A DNA stretch of 64,000 nucleotides from Methylohalomonas lacus. GTDB taxonomy: Bacteria > Pseudomonadota > Gammaproteobacteria > Methylohalomonadales > Methylohalomonadaceae. The notes beneath the pieces were generated by a model, which saw only the letters and a list, made by a program, of their open reading frames with translations, was not told where the DNA came from and made no database searches. The DNA lies in contig NZ_JANUCT010000004.1 of assembly GCF_024808875.1 (NCBI RefSeq), positions 62,001 through 126,000 of the forward strand. The letters run 5' to 3'. Below, piece by piece: positions 40,062 to 48,247 of the stretch (position 1 is its first letter; every line of letters begins with the position of its first letter). A program made the position numbers and the translations under genes.

Positions 40062-41042
40062 ATGAGCCGGGCGTGCGCACCAGTCGACACCGACGCGGCC
40101 ACCTGGCAGCCGCTGGCCAGTCCCGAGCGCCTGCGCCAGCGGGCGGCGTTGCTGACAACGATCCGCCGCTTCATGGACGCGCGCGGCATTCTCGAGGTCG
40201 AGACACCGTTGCTGTCGCGGGCGGCGGTGACCGACCCGGCGCTGCAGTCGTTCGCGGTCGCTGTCGATGGCACGCCGTATTACCTGCAGACCTCGCCGGA
40301 GTTTGCGATGAAGCGGTTGCTGGCGGCCGGCAGCGGCCCGATTTACCAGGTCGCGAAGGTGTTCCGCGATAACGAGCGCGGTCGCTGGCACCACCCGGAG
40401 TTCACCATGCTGGAATGGTATCGGCCGGGTTTCAGCGTTGCCGATATGCTTGACGAAATCGACGCCCTGCTGCTGGCACTGGAGCTGCCGCGCAGCGAGC
40501 GGCTGGATTACGGCGCGCTGTTTCAGCAGGCCACCGGTTGTGATCCGCACTGCGCCGATCAGCAGACGCTGCAGCGGCGGGCACTGGATTTCGGTCTGGT
40601 GTCGCGCGATCTGTCGCGGGTCGAGCTGCTGGATTTCCTGTTCAGCAGTGCGGTCATGCCGGAACTGAAGGACAGGCCCTGTGCCATCGTCAGCGATTTT
40701 CCGCTGGCCCAGGCAGCGCTGGCGCGCATTCGCCGCGGCGCTGACGGCAAGCCGGACGTTGCCGAGCGTTTTGAACTGTTCATTCACGGCGTCGAGATCG
40801 GCAACGGCTTCCACGAACTGGCCGACGCCGCCGAACAGCGGCAACGCTTTCAGGCCGACCAGGCCGAACGCGGCCGCCGCGGCCTGGCGCAGCGGCCGCT
40901 GGACGAAAACCTTCTGGCGGCGCTGACGGCCGGACTGCCGGACTGCTGCGGCATTGCCATCGGCCTCGATCGACTGCTCATGCAGGTCAGCGGCGCCGGG
41001 CGTATCGATGACGTCCTCGCCTTCCCGGTCGAGCGCAGCTGA
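40062..41042 (+). CDS. epmA: EF-P--(R)-beta-lysine ligase EpmA
   Basis: Truncated class II lysyl-tRNA synthetase homologue that attaches beta-lysine to Lys34 of EF-P. The 326-residue product has the catalytic core only, without an anticodon-binding domain: motif 1 (RRFMDARGILEVETPLLSRAAVTDP), motif 2 (QVAKVFRDNERGRWHHPEFTMLEWY) and motif 3 (CCGIAIGLDRLLMQVSGAGRIDDVLAFP). It follows efp by 6 bp. The yoaA helicase gene starts 10 bp after its stop. Confidence 0.97.
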   Translation: MSRACAPVDTDAATWQPLASPERLRQRAALLTTIRRFMDARGILEVETPLLSRAAVTDPALQSFAVAVDGTPYYLQTSPEFAMKRLLAAGSGPIYQVAKVFRDNERGRWHHPEFTMLEWYRPGFSVADMLDEIDALLLALELPRSERLDYGALFQQATGCDPHCADQQTLQRRALDFGLVSRDLSRVELLDFLFSSAVMPELKDRPCAIVSDFPLAQAALARIRRGADGKPDVAERFELFIHGVEIGNGFHELADAAEQRQRFQADQAERGRRGLAQRPLDENLLAALTAGLPDCCGIAIGLDRLLMQVSGAGRIDDVLAFPVERS

Positions 41043-41052
41043 ACGCCCGGTC

Positions 41053-42996
41053 ATGCTGAGCGCGGCCGAGATCCTGGCACAAGACGGTCCCGTCGCCCGC
41101 CTGATCGACGGTTTTCATGCCCGTGCCGACCAGCAGTCCATGGCGACGGCGGTCGAAGCCGCGCTGGCCGCTGGCGAACCATTGCTGTGTGAGGCCGGCA
41201 CCGGTACCGGCAAGACCTTTGCTTACCTGGTGCCGGCGCTGCAGTCCGGCCAGCGCGTGGTCATATCGACCGGTACCAAGCACCTGCAGGACCAGCTCTT
41301 TCAGAAAGACCTGCCGCTGATCCGCAAGGCGCTTGGCCAGCCGATCGAGGTGGCGCTGCTGAAGGGGCGTGGCAATTACCTGTGTCGCTATCGTTTCCAG
41401 CAGACGCTGGAGTCCGGCAACGGCCCGCGGGCGCGCCTGCAGGCCTTGAACGAATGGGCACGGAGGACCACGGACGGCGACCTGTCGGAATTTGCCGAGC
41501 TGGCCGATAACGACGCGCTGCGCGCCAGCGTGACTTCCACGACCGACAATTGCCTCGGCCAGGACTGCCCGGAGTTCGAGCAGTGCTTCGTGCTCAAGGC
41601 ACGGCGCCGGGCGGTGCAGTCGGAAGTCGTGGTCGTCAATCATCACCTGCTGCTGGCCGACATGACCCTGCGCGAAACCGGCTTCGCCGAACTGTTGCCG
41701 GCCGTGGATGCCATTATTTTCGACGAGGCGCACCAGCTGCCGGCGCTGGCTGCCGAGTTTTTCAGCGAGGGCCTGAACAGTCGCCAGCTGCTGGGGCTGG
41801 CGCGCGACTGTCGCCAGGCGCAGGCGACCGAGGCCAGCGACACGCGCGATCTTCTAACCCTGGCCGCGGATCTGGAATTCGCCGTGCAGCACCTGCGGCT
41901 GGCCTTTGGTAACCGCGACCTGCGCGCGCCCTGGGATGACTGGGCACGGCGCGACAGCGTCGAGGCGGCGCTCGACGAACTCGACCAGGCGTTGGCCGAT
42001 CTCGATCAGGCCCTGGCGCTGGTGGCCGAACGCGGTCGTCTGCTGACTTTCGCGCGGCGCCGTTGTGCCTTGCAGATCCAGCGCCTGCACGCGTTTCGCG
42101 CGGACACTTCCGAACACTGGGTGCGCTGGGTCGAGGCGCAGGGTCAGCAGCTGCAGCTGCATCGTACGCCGATCGACGTCTCCGGCGCGTTCCAGTCGCG
42201 GCTGCAAGCCTACGGCTGTACATCGATATATACTTCGGCGACGCTGACGGTCGCCGGTGACTTCAGTCACTTCGCCGGCCAGCTCGGCCTGCAGGAAGCG
42301 AGCCAGCAGACCTGGGCCGGACCGTTCGACTACGCGCAGCAGGCGTTGCTGTATCTGCCGCCGGGCCTGCCGAACCCCATGGAAGCCGGCTATACGCAGA
42401 AACTGGTTGCCGCGATGCGGCCGGTGCTGGAAGCCGGCGGTGGCAGCGCGTTTCTGCTGTTTACCAGCCATCGGGCGTTGCAGGAGGCGGCCCGCGCGCT
42501 GCACGAGGCCATCGACTACCCGTTGCTGGTCCAGGGCGAGGCGCCGCGTACCGAGCTGCTGCGCCGGTTTCGCGAACACGGCAACGCCGTGCTGCTCGGC
42601 ACCAGCAGTTTCTGGGAAGGTGTTGATGTGCGTGGCGAGGCTTTGACCTGCGTGGTCATCGACAAACTGCCATTTCCGCCGCCGGACGATCCGGTCTACG
42701 CGGCGCGGGCCGCGCGCATGAAAGAGCAGGGTATCGAACCGTTCATGAACTACGCGCTGCCGCAGGCCATATTGAGCCTCAAGCAGGGCATCGGTCGACT
42801 CATCCGCGACATCAACGATTACGGTGTGCTGGTGCTGTGCGATCCGCGTATTCGCAGCAAGGGCTACGGCAAGCGTGTACTGAAATCACTGCCGCCGCTG
42901 CCACAAACCGCGGACATAGCCGATGTGCAGCGCTTTTTCCAGGACCGGCGTGAGCAGGCGGGCAACCGCGACGACGCCTTACTGACGCGCCAGTAA
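41053..42996 (+). CDS. yoaA: DinG-family ATP-dependent DNA helicase YoaA
   Basis: Fe-S superfamily 2 helicase of the XPD/DinG type; YoaA in E. coli works with HolC (chi) in repair of damaged forks. The 647-residue product has Walker A in CEAGTGTGKTFAYLVP (about 50), an Fe-S cluster set of four Cys (YLCRYRF, then CLGQDCPEFEQC about 168-180), DEAH motif IIFDEAHQLPALA (about 223) and C-terminal motifs LLFTSHRALQEAA, GTSSFWEGVDVRG and QGIGRLIRD. I took the ATG at 41053, 10 bp past epmA; the open frame extends into epmA. It ends 18 bp inside the convergent glutaredoxin gene. Confidence 0.95.
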   Translation: MLSAAEILAQDGPVARLIDGFHARADQQSMATAVEAALAAGEPLLCEAGTGTGKTFAYLVPALQSGQRVVISTGTKHLQDQLFQKDLPLIRKALGQPIEVALLKGRGNYLCRYRFQQTLESGNGPRARLQALNEWARRTTDGDLSEFAELADNDALRASVTSTTDNCLGQDCPEFEQCFVLKARRRAVQSEVVVVNHHLLLADMTLRETGFAELLPAVDAIIFDEAHQLPALAAEFFSEGLNSRQLLGLARDCRQAQATEASDTRDLLTLAADLEFAVQHLRLAFGNRDLRAPWDDWARRDSVEAALDELDQALADLDQALALVAERGRLLTFARRRCALQIQRLHAFRADTSEHWVRWVEAQGQQLQLHRTPIDVSGAFQSRLQAYGCTSIYTSATLTVAGDFSHFAGQLGLQEASQQTWAGPFDYAQQALLYLPPGLPNPMEAGYTQKLVAAMRPVLEAGGGSAFLLFTSHRALQEAARALHEAIDYPLLVQGEAPRTELLRRFREHGNAVLLGTSSFWEGVDVRGEALTCVVIDKLPFPPPDDPVYAARAARMKEQGIEPFMNYALPQAILSLKQGIGRLIRDINDYGVLVLCDPRIRSKGYGKRVLKSLPPLPQTADIADVQRFFQDRREQAGNRDDALLTRQ

Positions 42997-43437
42997 GCGG
43001 TCGAGCGAGCCGGCGTTGAAGCCATGCATGGTCTGCTGACCGACCTGCAATAGCGGCACGCCCTTGCCACCCAGCCGCTCGTAGTCGCGACGCGCAGAGT
43101 CGCTTTTCTCGATATCGCGTTCGCTGTAGGCAATGCTGTGGTTATCCATGTAGCGCTTCGCCTTCTTGCAGACACGGCACCAGTCGGTGGTGAAGATCAC
43201 CACGCGGCCGCTGGCGACGTTTTGTAATCGTGCGGCGTAATCCGCACGCCGCGCGCTGATTTCCGCCGGACCAAGCAGTGAATCGACCTGGATATCCATT
43301 TCTTCCGAGGCGGCATCGGCCGGCGGCCGATCGGTGTAGTGCACCTGGCCGGCGTCATCGACGTACTTGTACAGTATCTGCGCGGACAGACACAGTGGCA
43401 CCAGGCCGAGCAGCAGTAGTAATAGACGTGCAGTCAT
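42979..43437 (-). CDS. Secreted DUF4124 - glutaredoxin-like fusion protein
   Basis: A 152-residue protein with a signal peptide (about 1-19), a DUF4124 segment (about 20-40: ILYKYVDDAGQVHYTDRPP) and a glutaredoxin-like domain (about 76-150) with Cys87-Arg-Val-Cys90 in FTTDWCRVCKKAKRYM and the cis-Pro loop GKGVPLLQVG. The export signal puts this thiol domain in the periplasm, which is oxidising; it may act with Dsb proteins. Its 3' end overlaps the yoaA 3' end by 18 bp, tail to tail. Confidence 0.88.
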   Translation of the reverse strand: MTARLLLLLLGLVPLCLSAQILYKYVDDAGQVHYTDRPPADAASEEMDIQVDSLLGPAEISARRADYAARLQNVASGRVVIFTTDWCRVCKKAKRYMDNHSIAYSERDIEKSDSARRDYERLGGKGVPLLQVGQQTMHGFNAGSLDRLLARQ

Positions 43438-43450
43438 GATTGCCTCCCCG

Positions 43451-44113
43451 CTAGCGTTTGACGGCCAGCGTGATACCGTCGGCTACGGGCAGTTGACTGA
43501 TGGCGACGCGTTCGTCGTGATGAATGAATTCGTTGAAGTCGCGGATGGCGCGGGTGTCGCGATCGTTGATCCTTGCATCGGCAACCTGGCCGTCCCAGAG
43601 CGTATTGTCGATAACGGTTAGACCGCCGGGTCGCAGCAGCTTCAATACCGCTTCATAGTAGTCGCGGTATTCGGCCTTGTCCGCGTCGATGAACGCCAGG
43701 TCAAAGTGCCAGGTTTCGCCGTCGTCCAGCAGCGTCGCCAGGGTTTCCAGCGCCGGCCCCAGGCGCAGTTCGATGCGCTCGGCGACACCGGCCTGTTGCC
43801 AGTAGTCGCGGGCAATGCGGGTATACTCGGTACTGGTATCGCAGGTGACGAGACGGCCGTCGACCGGCAGCGCCTGCGCCAGCCACAGGCTGCTGTAGCC
43901 GGTAAAGGTGCCGATCTCGATAATACGGCGCGCCTGTAGCAGCGTGACCAGCAGTCCCAGCAACTGGCCCTGCTCGGGCGCGATCTGCATGCGCGCCATC
44001 TCGAGGCCGGCGGTGTGCTCGCGCAACTGTCGCAGGACGTCGCTTTCGCGCAACGACACCGACAGCAGGTAGTCATACAGATCGTCGGTCAGCGTGATGC
44101 TTTTGCGGGTCAT
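43451..44113 (-). CDS. SAM-dependent O-methyltransferase (COG4122 type)
   Basis: A 220-residue class I methyltransferase of the catechol/caffeoyl-CoA O-methyltransferase family. Seen: the SAM motif I region RIIEIGTFTGYSSLWLAQALP (about 66-86), the second acid TCDTSTEY, the metal-binding DLAFIDADKAEYRDYYEAVLKLLRPGGL and TVIDNTLWDGQVAD. This is the metal-dependent small-molecule group. Substrate unknown. The glutaredoxin gene lies 13 bp downstream in the same direction, so they may be cotranscribed. Confidence 0.93.
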   Translation of the reverse strand: MTRKSITLTDDLYDYLLSVSLRESDVLRQLREHTAGLEMARMQIAPEQGQLLGLLVTLLQARRIIEIGTFTGYSSLWLAQALPVDGRLVTCDTSTEYTRIARDYWQQAGVAERIELRLGPALETLATLLDDGETWHFDLAFIDADKAEYRDYYEAVLKLLRPGGLTVIDNTLWDGQVADARINDRDTRAIRDFNEFIHHDERVAISQLPVADGITLAVKR

Positions 44114-44133
44114 GGCGGTACCTGGTAACTGAA

Positions 44134-44258
44134 CTGGTAATTGGTGATCAGTGATTGGTCACCAATGACTGGCTAATCGATTGAACGGCTGACTGTCAAG
44201 CTTGACAGCTTTTATCCACGATTCAAACTCTCACCAATCACTGATCACCAATCACCAG
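44134..44258. repeat. Inverted-repeat element with a central palindrome (MITE-like)
   Basis: A 26-bp arm at 44134-44159 is matched by the inverse complement at 44233-44258 with one mismatch; the inner 20 bp (44140-44159 and 44233-44252, ATTGGTGATCAGTGATTGGT) are perfect. Midway lies the 16-bp palindrome CTGTCAAGCTTGACAG (44193-44208). The 125-bp unit fills the gap between the divergent methyltransferase and cpdA genes. Related arms occur singly at 6287-6305 and 25304-25327. No coding capacity. No clear target-site duplication was found. Confidence 0.65.
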
Positions 44259-44261
44259 CCA

Positions 44262-45008
44262 ATGTCCCTGTCTCTCATCCAGATCACCGATACCCACATC
44301 CAGGCCGAGCCGGGCGCGACCTTCGACGGCATCGATTGCGCCGCCAGCCTAGCGGCGGTGCTCGATCACATCAACGCCCATGAACAGCCGGACCGGATAC
44401 TGCTGACCGGCGACCTGGTGCACGATCCGGACAGCACCTCGTACCGTCGGCTGAACGATTTGCTGCAGGCCGTCGAACGGCCGGTGCACGCCATTCCCGG
44501 CAACCATGACGATCCGGCCCTGATGCGTGAACAGCTGGATGCACCGGTACGCCACGAACGCCTGATCGAGCAGGGCGGTTGGCGCGTGCTGTTGCTGAAC
44601 AGTTGGCTAGAGGGCGAGCACGCCGGCCAGTTGCCGGCAGCCGAACTCGACTGGCTCGCGGAGCAACTGGAGCAACAGCCGGATACGCCGAGTCTGGTCG
44701 CCCTGCATCATCCGCCGGTGTCCATCGGCAGTCCGTGGATGGACGCGATGGGGCTGCGCAACGCCGATGACCTGCTGACGGTTATCGATCGCCAGCCGCA
44801 GGTTGCCGGCGTGATCTGGGGTCATATCCACCAGCAGTTCGAGAGCGAGCGTCATGGTGTGCGGCTGCTCGGCTGTCCCTCGACCTGCGTGCAATTCCGG
44901 CCCGGCAGCGATGAATACGCCCGCGACGAACTCGGGCCGGGCTATCGCCACCTGCTATTGACCGACAGCGGCGAGATCCGGACGACGGTGACGCGCGTCA
45001 ACAGCTGA
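44262..45008 (+). CDS. cpdA: 3',5'-cyclic-AMP phosphodiesterase CpdA-like
   Basis: Calcineurin-fold metallophosphoesterase of 248 residues. Metal-site motifs in order: QITDTHIQ (9-ish; DxH), LLTGDLVHD (GDxxHD), IPGNHDD (GNHD), VALHHPPVSIG (H) and GVIWGHIHQQFES (GHxH). This is the CpdA pattern, known to hydrolyse cAMP. I took the ATG at 44262; the earlier TTG frame lies in the inverted-repeat element. There is no good Shine-Dalgarno because the repeat arm reaches to 4 bp before the start. Substrate by homology only. Confidence 0.9.
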   Translation: MSLSLIQITDTHIQAEPGATFDGIDCAASLAAVLDHINAHEQPDRILLTGDLVHDPDSTSYRRLNDLLQAVERPVHAIPGNHDDPALMREQLDAPVRHERLIEQGGWRVLLLNSWLEGEHAGQLPAAELDWLAEQLEQQPDTPSLVALHHPPVSIGSPWMDAMGLRNADDLLTVIDRQPQVAGVIWGHIHQQFESERHGVRLLGCPSTCVQFRPGSDEYARDELGPGYRHLLLTDSGEIRTTVTRVNS

Positions 45009-45009
45009 T

Positions 45010-46452
45010 TCAGTCGGCACACTGCACCTGGTCGCGGCCCCGACTCTTGGCTGCGTAAAGTGCTTTATCGGCACGACTGATGAATGTCGCCATGTCCTCG
45101 TTATGACGATACTCGGCCAGGCCGAGGCTTACCGTGACGCCAATTGCATGATTGCCGACCTGGATAATTTCACTATTGATTGCCGCGCGGATACTTTCGG
45201 CGCGTTCGCGCGCGTTGGCGAGAGAGCAGTCCGACAGCAACAGCAGGAATTCTTCGCCGCCCCAGCGACACAGCGTATCGGTATCGCGGGTGTGCTGACG
45301 GATGACATCGGCAATCTGTCGAATTACCTGATCGCCGGCCTGATGGCCATGATTGTCGTTGACTTCCTTGAAGTGATCGATGTCCAGCGTAATCAGGGTC
45401 ACCGCTTCGTTGCGCCGCCGTGCCGTCTTGATGACATGATCAAAAATCATGTCGAAGACCTGGCGATTGGCCGCGCCGGTGAGTTTGTCGGTAGTCGCCA
45501 TTTCTTCAAGCCGGCGCTGGTAGCCGCGAACCATGAAGTGGGCGACGGTCAGCACCAGAATTGTGATTGCCAGTGATACCAGAATGTTGGCGATCAGCGT
45601 ATTTCGAATGCGGGTCTCGGCGGCATGCTCGTCCTGCTCGACCACCAGGTACCAGTCGAATTCCGAAATCAGACGCGTATTGACGTGGATGGTATGCCCA
45701 TCCGGCCGCTGGTAGGTGAATGACATGCCCGGGCTGGTCAGCACCTGGGTGGCATGTCTGCCGATGCCGGCGCGTTCATGCAGCTGTCGTGGGCCGCTGA
45801 AATCAGTGCCGTTGAGCACGACCTTGCCGTCACGGTCAACGAAATAGATCTGTCGGCCATAGCGTTTCTGATAGCTCGCGATCAAATCGGCGACGGCATC
45901 AACCGACAGGCCAATACCGGTGACGCCGATGAAGTTGCCCTGGTAATCGTTGACCCGATAATTGATGAAAATATTGACGCGCTGACGGTCGGCCGTATCG
46001 TTATCGATGTTGATCTCGTAGGGATCGTTCATTTCGCGGATGCGGAAATACCAGCTGTCGGCGGGATCATCCGCATCGACCTGCTTGATAATGCCGTCGG
46101 GGTGATAGTAATTGCGCGTCCTGTCAGAGACGAAGAAGGCCGTGATCGTCTCGTGCTTTTGCCGGATTTCACTGAGATAGCGGACGATGGCTTCGGGATT
46201 CTCCTCGCCGGACAGGGTCCAGTCGCGTACGAAGGTATCGTGTGCCATAAGAGACGAGATCAGAATGGAGCGCAGCAGGTCGCGGCGTATCTCGGAATAA
46301 ATGTTGTCGCTGGTCAGCGGCAGCGTCTCCTCGGCGAGATAATCGCTCATGGAGTCGTGCGCGACGAAATAACTGATCAGGCTGGTTGCCATAAAGCCAA
46401 TGATCAGCAGTACCGCGAGTGCGGCAGCAAAATAGATCTTTCTGGATAACAC
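45010..46452 (-). CDS. Cache-sensor diguanylate cyclase
   Basis: Makes cyclic di-GMP from GTP. The 480-residue product has membrane helices at about 5-27 and 285-308 enclosing a periplasmic dCache-type sensor (about 35-275; SWYFRIREMNDPYEINIDNDTADRQRVNIFINYRV), and a GGDEF domain (about 318-480) with the active motif GGEEF at 398-402. The inhibitory site RxxD (Arg389-Asp392, HTRDTD) is intact, so product feedback is expected. Translation begins at GTG (46452). No phosphodiesterase or c-di-GMP receptor gene is adjacent. Confidence 0.95.
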   Translation of the reverse strand: MLSRKIYFAAALAVLLIIGFMATSLISYFVAHDSMSDYLAEETLPLTSDNIYSEIRRDLLRSILISSLMAHDTFVRDWTLSGEENPEAIVRYLSEIRQKHETITAFFVSDRTRNYYHPDGIIKQVDADDPADSWYFRIREMNDPYEINIDNDTADRQRVNIFINYRVNDYQGNFIGVTGIGLSVDAVADLIASYQKRYGRQIYFVDRDGKVVLNGTDFSGPRQLHERAGIGRHATQVLTSPGMSFTYQRPDGHTIHVNTRLISEFDWYLVVEQDEHAAETRIRNTLIANILVSLAITILVLTVAHFMVRGYQRRLEEMATTDKLTGAANRQVFDMIFDHVIKTARRRNEAVTLITLDIDHFKEVNDNHGHQAGDQVIRQIADVIRQHTRDTDTLCRWGGEEFLLLLSDCSLANARERAESIRAAINSEIIQVGNHAIGVTVSLGLAEYRHNEDMATFISRADKALYAAKSRGRDQVQCAD

Positions 46453-46574
46453 GATTCGAACCTGTTGCGGATCCCGCCCCTGTCGGAAACCAGTAGGAAC
46501 AGCCAGTAGCCGGCGGGGACCGGTTACGGTAAAAGGCGCCTAGCATGTCCGAGACATGACAGGGAATCAACCGC

Positions 46575-47441
46575 TCAGGCGACCGGCAGACAGCTTTTCA
46601 GGCCGGTCGTGAGATCCGGGTAGCGCAGTTGCAGGCCGAGGGATTCCAGCAACCGGCGGTTGTCGATACGACGCGATTCGTTCAGAAACGACAGCATGCT
46701 GGCGCTGAGCTGCTGTTCGGCTTCCGCGCGGCTGACCTGGGGCGGCCGTGGTAAACCGAGCGTATCGGCGAGGCGGTTGAAGTAATCGGTCATGCTGGTG
46801 GGCTGGCCGTCACTGACATTGTAGATAGCTTCCACCTGCGTCAGGCTGCCGGCCAGGTGCGTCGCGCTTGCCAGGTCGTCGATATGAATGCGGTTGCTCC
46901 ACGGCGCTTCACTTTCGCGAATGATCGGATCGCCGCGCTGAAGCCGGTCTAGCGGCAGGCGGCCGGGGCCGTATATGCCGGGTACCCGTAGAATGACCAG
47001 AGCCACGCCACGCTGTTGCGCCCATATTTCCAGCTGCTGTTCCGCCGCCGCGCGCCGCGAGGCGCGCTGGCTGTGCGGATTGCGTGGCCGGTTCTCCGTG
47101 ACCCAGTCCCCCTGACAGTCGCCGTAAACGCCGGTGGTACTGATGTAGACGAAACGCCGTGGCAACGTGCCGGTATCCAGCCATTGCAACAGGTTGTGCG
47201 TACGTGGGTCATGGCCGCCACTGCCGCCGGGTGGTGCGAGCAGGTAAACCACTTCGGCGGCGATCGGCTGATCCGCGTTGACGTTATCCAGGTCCAGTTG
47301 TCGGCTGGTAAAGCCGTCTTCGGCCAGTAGCGCACAACGTTCTGTGCTGCGGCTGGTTACGGTGACTCCATCACCGGCGTTCCGGTGCAGTTCGGCGAGA
47401 CGCCGCCCGGTATCGCCACAACCGACTATTAATATATCCAT
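46575..47441 (-). CDS. NAD(P)-dependent SDR epimerase/reductase (YeeZ-like)
   Basis: Extended-SDR Rossmann protein of 288 residues. The N-terminal dinucleotide motif is MDILIVGCGDTGRRLAEL (GxGxxG), with the acidic/serine region VTSRSTE. RFVYISTTGVYGDCQGDWVTE contains the Ser/Thr-Tyr region and SRRAAAEQQL the Lys-equivalent segment. This matches the YeeZ/YbjT-like group of unknown substrate. TsaB lies 23 bp upstream in the same direction, so the two are likely one transcript. Confidence 0.88.
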   Translation of the reverse strand: MDILIVGCGDTGRRLAELHRNAGDGVTVTSRSTERCALLAEDGFTSRQLDLDNVNADQPIAAEVVYLLAPPGGSGGHDPRTHNLLQWLDTGTLPRRFVYISTTGVYGDCQGDWVTENRPRNPHSQRASRRAAAEQQLEIWAQQRGVALVILRVPGIYGPGRLPLDRLQRGDPIIRESEAPWSNRIHIDDLASATHLAGSLTQVEAIYNVSDGQPTSMTDYFNRLADTLGLPRPPQVSRAEAEQQLSASMLSFLNESRRIDNRRLLESLGLQLRYPDLTTGLKSCLPVA

Positions 47442-47464
47442 AACAACGATTTATCCCGTTTTCT

Positions 47465-48142
47465 TCAAGTCGATTGTTTGACCTGGGCGACACGATCGCG
47501 CAGGTAGGTGGGCCGCGCCTGCGCCGCCGTCAGCACGCGACCGGCGGTCCAGTTTCGCGCGGCCAACGCGACACTGGCGGCCGCCCGCGGCCAGACGTCG
47601 GCGACAACCGTGATGTCGAGTGCCGGCAGGCGCGCGCGCAGGCGCTCGGCGTAGCTGTACCAGCCACTGCCGGCTGCCAGCCACTGGCGCGTTTCCGGTA
47701 ACGGCACCGTCTCCGGTGAACAAACGTGCTCTGCGCCCTGCAGCTGCATGCCGCTGTCGGCCGGCAGGTAACAGCCCCAGTAGACCTCATCCATGCGCGC
47801 ATCCAGGGCCGCCAGGACCGGCTGATCATGCTCAATCAGCGTTTGTGACAGCGCGGCCAGGGTGGATACGGCAACAACCGGTCGATCGGCGGCCAGTGCC
47901 AGTCCCTGAACAACGCCGGTCGCGATACGTACGCCGGTGAACGAGCCCGGTCCGCAGCCGTAGACGAAGCCATCCATGTCCGCGCTGCGCAAACCGGCCG
48001 CGGCCAGCAGGCTGTCGACCATAGGCAGGATCAGTTCGGTGTGCCGGCGGGGTGCGAATTCAAAGCGCTCGTGAATGTCACCGTCGAGCCATAATGCAGC
48101 CGAGCAGGCTTCAGTGGCGGTTTCGATGGCCAGCAGTTTCAT
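47465..48142 (-). CDS. tsaB: tRNA threonylcarbamoyladenosine biosynthesis protein TsaB
   Basis: Non-catalytic ASKHA-fold partner of TsaD in making t6A37 on tRNAs that read ANN codons. The 225-residue product has LLAIETATEACSAALWLDG at the N-terminus, HTELILPMVDSLLAAAGL, and GPGSFTGVRIATGVVQGLALA (about 68-88), all TsaB hallmarks. E. coli TsaB is 231 residues. It is divergent from lolC with 105 bp between starts. Confidence 0.95.
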   Translation of the reverse strand: MKLLAIETATEACSAALWLDGDIHERFEFAPRRHTELILPMVDSLLAAAGLRSADMDGFVYGCGPGSFTGVRIATGVVQGLALAADRPVVAVSTLAALSQTLIEHDQPVLAALDARMDEVYWGCYLPADSGMQLQGAEHVCSPETVPLPETRQWLAAGSGWYSYAERLRARLPALDITVVADVWPRAAASVALAARNWTAGRVLTAAQARPTYLRDRVAQVKQST

Positions 48143-48233
48143 AACGGTTTCGGTATAAACATCAACATGGGTGCATTGTACAGCCCGTACGCGGCTACGA
48201 GTAATTCGACGGGCACAGGCGTTACGCTTTCGT

Positions 48234-48239
48234 TATAAT
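48234..48239 (+). promoter_or_regulatory. Perfect -10 hexamer right before lolC
   Basis: TATAAT ends 8 bp before the lolC ATG. A start site 6-7 bp after it would give an mRNA with a leader of about 0-3 nt. No Shine-Dalgarno and no strong -35 are present. Confidence 0.5.
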
Positions 48240-48247
48240 CGCCGCCC

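Noticed and set aside
39456-41054. Open frame (532 codons) antisense to efp and epmA
   Set aside because: Covers two conserved genes and the gap between them; no motifs.
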